Positions 48,506 to 56,921 of a stretch of DNA of 64,000 bases are shown in pieces; within the stretch, counting starts at the first letter, position 1, and the number at the start of each line of letters is the position of its first letter. A program made the translations under genes and the position numbers. Source of the DNA: Cryobacterium adonitolivorans (lineage in GTDB: Bacteria > Actinomycetota > Actinomycetes > Actinomycetales > Microbacteriaceae); contig NZ_SOFL01000022.1 in NCBI RefSeq assembly GCF_004402695.1, positions 33,806 to 97,805 on the forward strand. Reading direction: 5' to 3'. The notes beneath the pieces are model-generated. The model was not told where the DNA came from, searched no databases, and saw only the letters and a program-made list of their open reading frames with translations.

Positions 48506-49639
48506 TTAGACGTCGATGCGGTAGCCGCGCTTGATCACCGTGGCGACCAGCGCGGGCACCGGCAGGGCCTGGCGCAGCCGGCTGATGGCCACGTCGACGG
48601 CGTGGTCGTCCTGGATCTCAGGAAGCGCCGCCGTCAGATCGGAGCGGGAGAGCACTGACCCCCGTGCCGCGAGCAGGGCGCGCAGAATGGTGAGCGACGT
48701 CGGCGGCAGCAGCGCGGATGCTCCGGCTATCGACACTCGCCGTCCGCGGAGTTCCACCGGTCCGAGCCGGCTGTCCAGGCGCAGAACACGTTCGTCGGCG
48801 AGGTAATCACAGACCAGTTTGATCAGCGCACCCATGCGGAATCGTTCTGGCACGATCGGGGAGATGCCGGCGGCAATCAGGGGGGCGGCGGTGACATGCC
48901 CGACCGCGGCGGCCACGACCGGTCCGCGCAGGGCCTCCTGCAGAGCGTCGAGCCGGCCGACGCCATCCGCCGCGCCGAAGAGCGCATCGACAGCGGGTGC
49001 GCTGGTGAAGGTGACCGCGTCCAGCGACCCAGTGCAGACCGCGTCGATGAGTTTGAGGACCCGGCTGGAGTCGTCGGGCAGCAGCCACCGGTACGGCGCG
49101 ACAGTGAGCACCGTGGCGCCGGCGTCTTGCAGGCGCTGGATCTGGGACTCGTCGGTGAACCCGTGCAGCTGCACGGCCACCGTCAGCCCGGCGGCGCCTT
49201 CGCCGAGCACCTTGTCCACAAGCGAGCTGGTGGTTTCCTCGTCGCTCATGCCGGAGTCGTCCAGGTCGGCGGCGCGGATGGCGCCGCGAGCCTTGGGCCC
49301 GCGCACGAAGATGCGGCTGTTCTCGAGGGTCGTGGTGAGGGCGTGGCCCAGCCCGGCCGCATCCGCCGCTTCGAGCCAGCGACGGATGCCGTACGACGTG
49401 GTCGCCAGCAGGATGTCCGGCCGCCTGGCGATGATCGTGGCGGTGTCGGCGGTGATCTGCGAGTCGTCGGCAGCGGCCGCGATGCGGATGGCGGGGGCAT
49501 GTAGAACGTCGGCGCCGCGTCGTTCGAACGCGGCGATCAGGTCTTCGCTTCGGCGGTCGGAGGTGACTCCGATCCGGAAGCCCTCAAGCTGGTCCGGTCG
49601 GAAGCCGGGCAGCCCCGCTTCTAATCCGATGTCGTTAAC
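48506..49639 (-). CDS. hemD: Uroporphyrinogen-III synthase fused to a winged-helix domain; no canonical start
   Basis: About 377 residues. Residues about 20-275 form HemD (LPGFRPDQLEGFRIGVTSDRR, ERRGADVLHAPAIRI, ATTSYGIRRWLEAADAAG, VTFTSAPAVDALFGAA, AAVGHVTAAPLIAAGISP). Residues about 290-377 are an OmpR/PhoB-type winged helix (LTILRALLAARGSVLSRSDL ... VDVAISRLRQAL ... VIKRGYRIDV). It cyclises hydroxymethylbilane, feeding CobA; the DNA-binding domain suggests regulation. The frame is open to within about 30 bases of the cobA stop, but the first ATG/GTG/TTG is GTG 49306, inside the HemD domain. GTT 49637-49639, five bases after GGAG, is the best start candidate. Confidence 0.83.
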   Translation of the reverse strand, partial: VNDIGLEAGLPGFRPDQLEGFRIGVTSDRRSEDLIAAFERRGADVLHAPAIRIAAAADDSQITADTATIIARRPDILLATTSYGIRRWLEAADAAGLGHALTTTLENSRIFVRGPKARGAIRAADLDDSGMSDEETTSSLVDKVLGEGAAGLTVAVQLHGFTDESQIQRLQDAGATVLTVAPYRWLLPDDSSRVLKLIDAVCTGSLDAVTFTSAPAVDALFGAADGVGRLDALQEALRGPVVAAAVGHVTAAPLIAAGISPIVPERFRMGALIKLVCDYLADERVLRLDSRLGPVELRGRRVSIAGASALLPPTSLTILRALLAARGSVLSRSDLTAALPEIQDDHAVDVAISRLRQALPVPALVATVIKRGYRIDV

Positions 49640-49668
49640 GGTGTCTCCGATGGTTCTGATGGCTGAGG

Positions 49669-50769
49669 TTACCTCTGGCCTGAGAGTGTAGCGGCGTTTG
49701 CGAGCACTTCAACGGCTGCAGCGTCGTCGCGCTGGGCCAGCCGCACGACCTCGCCGATCACGAGCACGGCGGGGGAGCGGGCGCCGACTTCGCCGGCGAC
49801 TTTCACCACAGTTTCGATGTCGGCGACGGTGGTGCGCTGTTGCTCGGAGAAGCCACGCTCGATGATGGCGATGGGCATATCGGTACGCATACCGTGCCGG
49901 GCCAGGCCGCTGGTCAGGTGCGGCAATGTGCCCACGCCCATCAGCACCACGATGGTGCCGCCCAGGCCCACCAGATGGGCCAGTTCCTCTTCGCTGAGCG
50001 GCACGTGGCCGCTGAGCACCGTGAACATGCGGGAGACCTCGCGGTGGGTGACCGGGATGCCCGCCAGCGCCGGCACGGCGATGGCGCTGGTGACGCCGGA
50101 GATCACGGTGACCGGTACGCCGGCGGCGCGGCAGGCGGCCATTTCCTCGCCGCCTCGGCCGAACACGAACGGGTCGCCGCCCTTGAGGCGCACGACGGTG
50201 AGGCCGGCGCGGGCGCTGGTCACGAGCAGCTGCTCGATCTCGGCCTGCGGTACGGCGTGGTGGCCCGGATGCTTGCCCACGTTCACCAGTTCGGCGCCGC
50301 GCGCCCACTCGTCGAGCCTGTCGTGCGGGCCGAGCCTGTCGTAGTAGACGATGTCGGCGCCACGCAGCGCTGTGAGCGCGGCGACGGTGAGCAGGTCGCC
50401 GTCGCCGGGCCCGCCGCCGACGAGGGTGACGTGGCCGGGCCGGGAAACCGGGGCGGCCGCCTCGCGGGTGAGCCAGACGGCTTTCTCGGCGCAGGCGGCG
50501 ACGAGCAGCGGGTCGTCGTGCGCGGGCAGGTCGACGGCCACGACGAGGTCCACGGCCGAGACCAGGTCGCGCCAGGCGCTCGGCGAGTGTGGCCAGGCCA
50601 CGGCGCGTACCAGAGGGTTCGGCACCTCGTAGGTGTCTGCGGCGAGGTAGAGCACGGCTCCGGCGGCACAGTACCGGGCGATGACCCGGCGCGCGGGGCG
50701 GCTACCGCCGATGATGAGCACGCGGCGACCGGTCACATTGAGACCGATGTCGAGGGACGGATTCGGCAT
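49669..50769 (-). CDS. cobA: Bifunctional siroheme synthase: Met8-like domain plus uroporphyrinogen-III methyltransferase
   Basis: 366 residues. The N-terminal 115 residues (LNVTGRRVLIIGGSRPARRV ... DLVVAVDLPAHDDP) resemble the NAD-binding precorrin-2 dehydrogenase domain, though shortened. From about 118 the SUMT domain is complete: VTLVGGGPGDGDLLTVAALT, ADIVYYDRLG, VRLKGGDPFVFGRGGEEM, VISGVTSAIAVPALAGIPVTHR and MGVGTLPHL. It methylates uroporphyrinogen III to precorrin-2, and possibly oxidises it. Four bases separate it from the nirB stop, so it is co-transcribed for siroheme supply. AAGGAG precedes the ATG. Confidence 0.93.
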   Translation of the reverse strand: MPNPSLDIGLNVTGRRVLIIGGSRPARRVIARYCAAGAVLYLAADTYEVPNPLVRAVAWPHSPSAWRDLVSAVDLVVAVDLPAHDDPLLVAACAEKAVWLTREAAAPVSRPGHVTLVGGGPGDGDLLTVAALTALRGADIVYYDRLGPHDRLDEWARGAELVNVGKHPGHHAVPQAEIEQLLVTSARAGLTVVRLKGGDPFVFGRGGEEMAACRAAGVPVTVISGVTSAIAVPALAGIPVTHREVSRMFTVLSGHVPLSEEELAHLVGLGGTIVVLMGVGTLPHLTSGLARHGMRTDMPIAIIERGFSEQQRTTVADIETVVKVAGEVGARSPAVLVIGEVVRLAQRDDAAAVEVLANAATLSGQR

Positions 50770-50773
50770 GGTC

Positions 50774-53656
50774 CTATTCTCCTTCTTCTCGCGCGGCCTG
50801 AGCGGTTGTGTGTCGCCCGGTGTCATTCCGCCCGGTGTCATTCCGGTCGGCCGGCCGCAGGGGGATCCTGACGCCGGAGAGCAGCACCGGGCCCGTGGCC
50901 GGGGCGCTGTCGTCGGGCTCGTTGACGCTGACACCGAAGTAATCCCTGCCGGTCTGCGCCGTGCCGGTCTGCACTGTGCCGGTCTGCGCCGTGCCGGTCT
51001 GCACTGTGCCGGTCTGCACCGTGACGGTTTGCGCCGCATCCGCCAGTGCCGCATCCGCGTGCGCCGCGCGCTCGCCGGGCCAGGCCGGGCGCGGCTGGCC
51101 GCGCTCGAGAATCTGCACGATTGCCGGGTCGGGGGTGGTCGGCGCGTTCACGAAGGAACGGAACCGGCGCAGCCGCTCCGGGTCCTTCAGTGTCGCCGCC
51201 CACTCGTCCTCGTAGCTGCCCACGTGCGCGGCCATCGCCAGTTCGAGCTCGGCAGCCAGGCCCAGGCTGTCGTTCACGACCACCTCGCGCACGTGCTCGA
51301 GCCCGCCGGGCAGCTCTTCCTGCCAGCGCGCGGTGCGCTGCAACCGGTCGCCGGTGCGGATGTAGTACATCAGGTACCGGTCGATGTAGGCGATCAGGGT
51401 GTCGTCGTCGAGGTCCTGGGCGAGCAGTTGCGCGTGCGCCGGCTGGTAGCCGCCGTTGCCGCCCACGTACAGGTTCCAGCCCGCATCGGTGGCGATAATG
51501 CCGATGTCCTTGCCGCGGGCCTCTGCGCACTCGCGGGCGCAGCCGGAGACGCCGAGCTTGAACTTGTGCGGCGACCGCAGCCCCCGGTACCGCAGCTCCA
51601 GCTGGATGGCCATCGAGACGGCGTCCTGCACGCCGAACCGGCACCAGGTGCTGCCGACGCAGCTCTTCACGGTGCGCAGCGACTTGCCGTACGCCTGGCC
51701 GGATTCGAAGCCGGCGTCGACCAGGATCGTCCAGATCTCGGGCAGCTGCTCGAGCCGGGCGCCGAACAGGTCGATGCGCTGGCCGCCGGTGATCTTCGTG
51801 TAGAGGTTGTACTGCTCGGCGACCTCGGCGATCACCTTGAGCTTGGCCGGGGTGATCTCGCCGCCGGGGATGCGCGGCACCACCGAGTAGCTGCCGTCCT
51901 TCTGCATGTTCGCCAGCGCACGGTCGTTGGTGTCCTGCAGGCCGCCCCGGCCGGCATCCAGCACGTAGCCGTTGGTCTGGGAGGCCAGGATCGACGCGAT
52001 CACCGGCTTGCAGATGTCGCAGCCGAGGCCGGTGCCGAAGCGTTCCATGATGTCGTCGAACGAGGTGAGCTGCAGGATTCGTACGCTCTCGAACAGTTCG
52101 CTGCGGCTGAACGCGATGTGCTCGCACAGGGCCTTGGAGACCTCGACGCCGGCCTTGCGCAGCTCGGTCTCGAGGATCTTCTTCACCAGGGGGACGCAGG
52201 AGCCGCATTGGGTGCCGGCTCGGGTGCAGGTTTTGAGCGGGCCGAGCTCGGTGCAGGCCTCGCCGTGGTCGCCGCGGACGGCCGCGCGGACCGCGCCGAC
52301 GGACACGTTGTTGCAGGAGCAGAGCTGCACGTCGTCGGGCAGGTCGCTGTTCGCGGGCGGTTCGGCGCCGGCGGCGGAGAGGTAGGCGCCGGGCTCCGCG
52401 GGCAGTTCGCGGCCGAGCAGCGGGCGCAGCGACAGGAACGGCGAGGCGTCGCCGACGAAGATGCCGCCGAGCAGGGTCTTGGCGTCGCCGGTGACGACGA
52501 TCTTTTGGTACAGGCCGCGGGCCGGGTCGGCGTAGACCACCTCGAGGGAGTGCTCGGTGCGGCCCAGCGCGTCGCCGAAGCTGGCGACCTCCACCCCGGA
52601 GAGCTTGAGCTTGGTGGCGTCATCGATGCCGGGGAAGACGGCTTCGCCGCCGTGCAGCCGGTCGGCGGTGACCTCGGCCATGGCGTTGGCCGGGGCGACC
52701 AGGCCCACGCAGACACCATTGATGCTGGCGACCTCGCCTATGGCCCAGATGCCGTCCGCCGAGGTGCGGCAGTCGTCGCCGATGACGATGCCGCCGCGCG
52801 GGCCGAGCTCCAGGCCCGCGGCGCGGGCGAGTTCGTCGCGGGGGGTGATGCCGATAGAGAAGACCACGAGGTCGGCGTGCAGCTGGGAGCCGTTGGTGAG
52901 CGAGACACCGAGGACCCGGCCAGTGGGGGAGCGCAGGATCTCGGTGGGCCGGGTGCCGAGCGCCAGGGTGATGCCCTGCGCGCCGATCAGCCGGCCGAGC
53001 GCCTGGCCGGCGCCCTCGTCGAGCTGGGCGGACATCAGCCAGGTGCCCGAGTGCACCAGGGTGGATGCGGCGCCGAGCCTGGCCAGACCGCCGGCGGCCT
53101 CAAGGCCGAGCAACCCACCACCGACGACGACGACGTTGGCCGGACGTCCCAGCCGTTCCCGCAGCCGGGCGATCTCGCCGACGAGGAAGTCGACGTCTTC
53201 GAGGGTGCGGTACACGTGGCCGGCCTCTGCACCGGGGATGGGCGGGCGCGTGGCGGCGGAGCCGGTGGCGAAGACGAGGTCGTCGTACGGCACCCGTTCG
53301 CCGTCGGCGAGGGTGATCGCCTTGGCCGTGGTGTCGAGGTCCACGACGGTGCTGCCGCCGCGGTAGCTGATCGCCTCGGCGTCCCACAGGGTGGTGTCGC
53401 CGAGGGTGAGGTCTTCGGAATCGACGAGGCGGCGGGACAGCGCCACCCTGTCGTATGGCAGGTGCGGCTCCTCGCCGAACACCGTCACGGTGTGGGCGAG
53501 GGTTCCGGCGGCGGAGGTGTTGCCGGATGCGGTGGCACGGGCGGCCATGGCCTCGGTGAACCGGTGCGCGGCGGGGCCGCCGCCGATCACCACGACGCGT
53601 CGGGGCGTGCCGAGGCCTTCGACGGGGCCGGCCGCGGCGGGGGTGACGTGGTCCAT
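50774..53656 (-). CDS. nirB: Assimilatory nitrite reductase large subunit NirB
   Basis: 960 residues, longer than usual (about 830-870). FAD domain (VVVIGGGPAAHRFTEAM, 21-37), NAD(P)H site (NVVVVGGGLLGLEAAGG, 164-180), BFD-like [2Fe-2S] cysteines 436, 438, 474, 477, and the siroheme/[4Fe-4S] ligands Cys656, 662, 696, 700 (SCVGSTWCRFG, GVSGCARECAE). It reduces nitrite to ammonia with electrons from NAD(P)H. The extra C-terminus is low-complexity: repeated QTGTV/QTGTA pentapeptides, then RNDTGRNDTGR. The start has GGAAGG upstream. It leads the nirB-cobA-hemD operon and diverges from nirD, which is unusual because nirB and nirD are commonly adjacent in one operon. Confidence 0.96.
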   Translation of the reverse strand: MDHVTPAAAGPVEGLGTPRRVVVIGGGPAAHRFTEAMAARATASGNTSAAGTLAHTVTVFGEEPHLPYDRVALSRRLVDSEDLTLGDTTLWDAEAISYRGGSTVVDLDTTAKAITLADGERVPYDDLVFATGSAATRPPIPGAEAGHVYRTLEDVDFLVGEIARLRERLGRPANVVVVGGGLLGLEAAGGLARLGAASTLVHSGTWLMSAQLDEGAGQALGRLIGAQGITLALGTRPTEILRSPTGRVLGVSLTNGSQLHADLVVFSIGITPRDELARAAGLELGPRGGIVIGDDCRTSADGIWAIGEVASINGVCVGLVAPANAMAEVTADRLHGGEAVFPGIDDATKLKLSGVEVASFGDALGRTEHSLEVVYADPARGLYQKIVVTGDAKTLLGGIFVGDASPFLSLRPLLGRELPAEPGAYLSAAGAEPPANSDLPDDVQLCSCNNVSVGAVRAAVRGDHGEACTELGPLKTCTRAGTQCGSCVPLVKKILETELRKAGVEVSKALCEHIAFSRSELFESVRILQLTSFDDIMERFGTGLGCDICKPVIASILASQTNGYVLDAGRGGLQDTNDRALANMQKDGSYSVVPRIPGGEITPAKLKVIAEVAEQYNLYTKITGGQRIDLFGARLEQLPEIWTILVDAGFESGQAYGKSLRTVKSCVGSTWCRFGVQDAVSMAIQLELRYRGLRSPHKFKLGVSGCARECAEARGKDIGIIATDAGWNLYVGGNGGYQPAHAQLLAQDLDDDTLIAYIDRYLMYYIRTGDRLQRTARWQEELPGGLEHVREVVVNDSLGLAAELELAMAAHVGSYEDEWAATLKDPERLRRFRSFVNAPTTPDPAIVQILERGQPRPAWPGERAAHADAALADAAQTVTVQTGTVQTGTAQTGTVQTGTAQTGRDYFGVSVNEPDDSAPATGPVLLSGVRIPLRPADRNDTGRNDTGRHTTAQAAREEGE
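50949..51023. repeat. 15-bp in-frame repeat in the nirB 3' end
   Basis: Five 15-bp units (50949, 50964, 50979, 50994, 51009), alternating two versions, plus a degenerate sixth. On the minus strand they encode QTGTA/QTGTV pentapeptides beyond the catalytic domains. Confidence 0.93.
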
Positions 53657-53727
53657 GGGAGTGCCTTCCGAGTGGTGAGCTGTTCAGTCAGCCTAAATTT
53701 CGGCGATTTCCCGACGGTGTCGCCCGG

Positions 53728-53797
53728 GTAACGGAGTGTGACGGGCTCCTCACGTCGTTTTGGGCGCAGTGAGAGGTCTTCGTTACGCGATCGTCAC
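53728..53797. promoter_or_regulatory. GTnAC repeats between nirB and nirD, candidate GlnR-type operators
   Basis: GTTAC (53782-53786) and GTCAC (53793-53797) are separated by six bases, and GTAAC (53728-53732) and GTGAC (53738-53742) by five. Actinobacterial GlnR boxes have GTnAC half-sites on an 11-bp phase (consensus GTnAC-n6-GAAAC, recalled). The divergent nirB/nirD region of about 250 bases is where nitrogen control is expected. Inferred, since the second half-sites differ from consensus. Confidence 0.45.
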
Positions 53798-53907
53798 GGC
53801 CCCGCACGATGGCCGACACGAGGCCTGCCTACCGTGGATGGCAGGCCTCACCCAATCGCCGTGAACAGCCGCCCCACCATTCGCCCGCAGAACCACTGGA
53901 GGACCCC

Positions 53908-54378
53908 GTGCAGACAACGCCCACCCACCCGCACGACTCTGCTGGCCACGACTCTGCTGGCCACGACACAGCTGGCCACGACTCTGCCGGCCACTGCGTG
54001 GACTGGGCCAATGTGTGCGACCTCGACCGACTCGAACCGCTGTGGGCGGAGGCCGCGCTGATCGACGGCGAGCAGGTGGCCCTCGTGCTGCTTCCCGACG
54101 GGCACCTGTTCGCGGTCTCCAACCAGGACCCGGCCACGGGCTCCTTCGTGATGAGCCGCGGCATCGTCGGTTCGCGTGGGGACCGGCCCACCCTGGCCTC
54201 CCCGTTGCACAAGCAGGTCTATGACCTCGAAACCGGGGAGTGCTTCACCTCCGCCGACTACAGCCTGCGCACCTTCCCGGTGCGCGTCGATCACGGGACC
54301 GTGCAGATCCAGGTGCGCACGAGCGCACAGAGCCTGGCCGACGAGCGGGCCGAGACCGCGGAGTTCGCCGCAGCATGA
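53908..54378 (+). CDS. nirD: Nitrite reductase small subunit NirD
   Basis: 156 residues from GTG 53908 (GGAGGA four bases upstream). The core (WANVCDLDRLEPLWAEAALI, VALVLLPDGHLFAVSNQDPA, SRGIVGSRGDRPTLASPLHK, CFTSADYSLRTFPVRV) is the Rieske-like NirD fold. Classical Rieske ligands are replaced, as in E. coli NirD, so no cluster is expected. It supports NirB activity. The N-terminal 28 residues are an insertion of DSAGH pentapeptides encoded by a 15-bp repeat. Its stop overlaps the ATG of the chelatase gene (ATGA). Confidence 0.92.
   Translation: MQTTPTHPHDSAGHDSAGHDTAGHDSAGHCVDWANVCDLDRLEPLWAEAALIDGEQVALVLLPDGHLFAVSNQDPATGSFVMSRGIVGSRGDRPTLASPLHKQVYDLETGECFTSADYSLRTFPVRVDHGTVQIQVRTSAQSLADERAETAEFAAA
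53932..53991 (+). repeat. 15-bp in-frame repeat in the nirD 5' end
   Basis: Four units at 53932-53946, 53947-53961, 53962-53976 and 53977-53991; the first two are identical. They encode HDSAG-type pentapeptides rich in His and Asp. Confidence 0.93.
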
Positions 54379-55169
54379 CGGACGCCCCGGTGTTGCTCGC
54401 GACCTCCCACGGTACCAGCGACCCCGCAGGCCAGCGCGCCGTCCTGGCCCTGGTCGACGCGGTTGCCGCCGCGGCACCGCACCTCGCCGTGCGAGGCGGG
54501 TACGTCGACGTGCAGAGCCCGGATGTGCCGACCTGCCTCCGCGCCATCGCCACCGGGTCCGGCCACGCCGACCGTGCTCCCGCCGACGCCGACGGAGCCG
54601 ACCGCCCCGTCGTGATCGTTCCCCTGCTGCTCTCGGCCGGGTACCACGTGCGCGTCGACCTGGCCGAGGCCGCCGCCGCAGCCGTGCAGCCCGTGCGGGT
54701 CACCGGGGCTCTCGGACCCGACCCCCGGCTGGCCCGCATCCTGGCCGACCGGCTGCACGAGATCGGCCTCGAGCCCAACGACACTGTGGTGCTTGCCGCG
54801 GCGGGCTCCACCGATGCCGGCGCCGTCGCCGACTGCCACACCGCGGGCGGCCAGCTCGCCGCGGTCCTCGGCCGTGCCGTGACCGTCGGGTTCATCTCGG
54901 CCGCCCGGCCGCGCCTGGCCGACGCCGTGCGCGCCGCCCGCGCCGGCGCGCCCGGCCGGGTAGTCGTGGCCACCTACCTGCTCGCCCCCGGCTACTTCGC
55001 CGGCCTGGCCGAGAATTGCGGGGCGGATGCCGTGAGCCGCCCCCTGCTGGTGGACGGCCAGGAGCCGCCGCGGGAACTGGTGGATGTGGTCATCGACCTG
55101 TACTCGTCCATCGCTCGACTCGAGCTGGCCCTGACTGGCCTGCCCTGGTCGCTCAGCTCCCGTGCCTGA
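54375..55169 (+). CDS. sirB: Sirohydrochlorin ferrochelatase (CbiX/SirB type)
   Basis: 264 residues. The type II chelatase fold shows in LLATSHGTSDPAGQRAVLAL (His10/His-like metal ligand), GYVDVQSPDVPTCL, VVIVPLLLSAGYHVRVDLA (second His), VTGALGPDPRLARIL and, in the duplicated half, VLAAAGSTDAG and VVVATYLLAPGYFAGLAENC. It inserts Fe2+ into sirohydrochlorin to complete siroheme, needed by NirB. Placed between nirD and narK and overlapping nirD by four bases, it completes the pathway begun by CobA and HemD on the other arm of the island. Confidence 0.9.
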   Translation: MTDAPVLLATSHGTSDPAGQRAVLALVDAVAAAAPHLAVRGGYVDVQSPDVPTCLRAIATGSGHADRAPADADGADRPVVIVPLLLSAGYHVRVDLAEAAAAAVQPVRVTGALGPDPRLARILADRLHEIGLEPNDTVVLAAAGSTDAGAVADCHTAGGQLAAVLGRAVTVGFISAARPRLADAVRAARAGAPGRVVVATYLLAPGYFAGLAENCGADAVSRPLLVDGQEPPRELVDVVIDLYSSIARLELALTGLPWSLSSRA

Positions 55170-55272
55170 CCTGCGTCGACGGGCTCGATCAGGCGTGGGG
55201 CGCCCATCAGCGCTCATGTGTCCGTCGTGTAACGGCGGCCTATCAGTGGCGCTCGCCGGGGGTGAGAACACG

Positions 55273-55288
55273 GTGACCAGAAGGTTAC
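55273..55288 (+). promoter_or_regulatory. GTGAC-n6-GTTAC, candidate GlnR-type site upstream of narK
   Basis: GTGAC (55273-55277) and GTTAC (55284-55288) repeat the 11-base phase seen upstream of nirD, about 95 bases before the narK start. Another GTAAC lies at 55229-55233. A shared nitrogen regulator is inferred from placement. Confidence 0.45.
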
Positions 55289-55381
55289 TGGGCCAGCGTT
55301 TCGCCGAAACACCGGCTGCGTAGCGTCGAAGACACGCAGCCAGGGCAGCACCCCCGGCACCACATTCTTGAGGAGAACCTG

Positions 55382-56821
55382 ATGACCCCGACCACCAGTG
55401 CCCCACCATCCACGCTCACCACGAATGCACGGAGCGGTACCTCTACCGCGGCGTCCGCCGCATCCGCCGAACTGGTGCACCGCCCGGGCCGGTGGATCGA
55501 CAACTGGAACGCCGAGAACCCCGAACAGTGGGCCGGCGGCGGCAAGGCCATCGCCTCCCGCAACCTCAAGTGGTCGATCTTCGCCGAGTTCCTCGGCTTC
55601 GTGGTCTGGCAGCTCTGGAGCATCGTGGTGGTGCAGCTGCCGAACGCTGGCTTCACCTTCGACACCGGCCAGATCTTCTGGCTCATCTCGATCCCGAGCC
55701 TGGTCGGCGCCACCCTGCGCTTCCCCTACACCTTCCTGGTACCCAAGTTCGGTGGCCGCAACTGGACCATCATCTCCGCCGGCCTGCTGCTTATCCCGTC
55801 GATCGCGCTCGGCTTCGCGGTGGGCAACCCCGAGACCCCGTTCCCGGTGATGCTGCTCATCGCCGCGCTCGCCGGCCTCGGCGGCGGCAACTTCGCCAGC
55901 TCCATGTCGAACATCACCTACTTCTACCCGCAGAGCCAGAAGGGCTGGGCGCTCGGCCTGAACGCCGCCGGTGGCAACCTCGGTGCCGCCGTGGCCCAGC
56001 TGGTCGTGCCGATCGTCATCACGCTTGGCGCCCTCGGCACGCTGAACCTGCCGTTGGCCGGCTTCTTCTGGGTACCGTTCATCCTGCTCGCCATGTTCGG
56101 CGCCTGGAAGTACATGGACAACCTCTCCAGCGCCAAGGCCGACTTCGCCGGCTCGATCGCCGCAGTCAAGGAACCGCACCTCTGGATCCTCGCGTTCTTG
56201 TACATAGGCACCTTCGGCTCCTTCATCGGCTTCGCCAGCGTCTTTCCCAAGCTCATCGCCGACCAGTTCCCGGAGTTCTCCACCTTCCACGTGGTCTCGG
56301 CATCACTGTCACTCGCGTTCCTCGGCGCCCTCACCGGCTCCCTGGCCCGCCCGTTCGGTGGCCGCCTGGCCGACAGGTTCGGCGGCGCCCTCGTCACGGT
56401 CTGCGCCTTCGCGGTCATGGCCGTCGGGGCCGTGCTGGTGAACCTGGTGCTTCCGCTGGGCAACTTCTGGCTATTCCTGGTGACATTCCTGATGATCTTC
56501 GTGGCCACCGGCGTCGGCAACGGCTCGACCTACCGCATGATCCCCAGTGTTTTCGCCGCCAAGAGCGGGGTGAAGGACGCCCACAAGAACTCCGGCGACG
56601 TCAACACGCAGCGGAAGACCGCGGCGGCTCTCGGCCTGATCTCCGCGATCGGCGCCTACGGCGGCTTCATCATCCCGCAGGTGCTCGGTTTCTCGAAGAC
56701 CTCCACCGGTGACTACTCCAGCGCGATCTACGCCTTCGCCGGCGCCTACCTGGTCATGATGGCCGTCACCGCGTTCGTCTACCTCCGCCGCGGCTCATCG
56801 GTGGCCGGCCACCGCATCTAG
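55382..56821 (+). CDS. narK: NarK-family nitrate/nitrite transporter (MFS)
   Basis: 479 residues, 12 membrane helices after a 40-residue Thr/Ser/Ala-rich N-terminus. NarK/NasA marks: FLGFVVWQLWSIVVVQLPNAG, the nitrate signature AGLGGGNFASSMSNITYFYP in TM5, GALTGSLARPFGGRLADRFGG and GVGNGSTYRMIPSVFA in TM11. The conserved Arg residues that bind the anion are expected in the TM2 (LRFPYTF) and TM8 (ARPFGGR) segments seen here. It imports nitrate or exchanges it for nitrite. GAGGAG precedes the ATG. Confidence 0.95.
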   Translation: MTPTTSAPPSTLTTNARSGTSTAASAASAELVHRPGRWIDNWNAENPEQWAGGGKAIASRNLKWSIFAEFLGFVVWQLWSIVVVQLPNAGFTFDTGQIFWLISIPSLVGATLRFPYTFLVPKFGGRNWTIISAGLLLIPSIALGFAVGNPETPFPVMLLIAALAGLGGGNFASSMSNITYFYPQSQKGWALGLNAAGGNLGAAVAQLVVPIVITLGALGTLNLPLAGFFWVPFILLAMFGAWKYMDNLSSAKADFAGSIAAVKEPHLWILAFLYIGTFGSFIGFASVFPKLIADQFPEFSTFHVVSASLSLAFLGALTGSLARPFGGRLADRFGGALVTVCAFAVMAVGAVLVNLVLPLGNFWLFLVTFLMIFVATGVGNGSTYRMIPSVFAAKSGVKDAHKNSGDVNTQRKTAAALGLISAIGAYGGFIIPQVLGFSKTSTGDYSSAIYAFAGAYLVMMAVTAFVYLRRGSSVAGHRI

Positions 56822-56828
56822 TGATTCG

Positions 56829-56888
56829 CTGGTCGAGCTTGCCCTGACCCATCACCGGATCTCGACAAGCTCGATCAGCGGATGCTCG
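56829..56888. repeat. Inverted repeat after narK (REP-like)
   Basis: Arms CTGGTCGAGCTTG (56829-56841) and CAAGCTCGATCAG (56876-56888) pair over 12 of 13 bases around a 34-base loop. Similar GGTCGAGCTTG palindromes recur in Microbacteriaceae intergenic regions (recollection). No T-tract follows; it may weaken readthrough between narK and the nitrate reductase. Confidence 0.65.
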
Positions 56889-56921
56889 CCCAGCAGCACC
56901 GCTATCCCGAAAGGCACCACC

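Noticed and set aside
50681..53731. 1,016-codon plus-strand frame opposite nirB
   Set aside because: nirB has all its cofactor motifs on the minus strand; the antisense frame has none.
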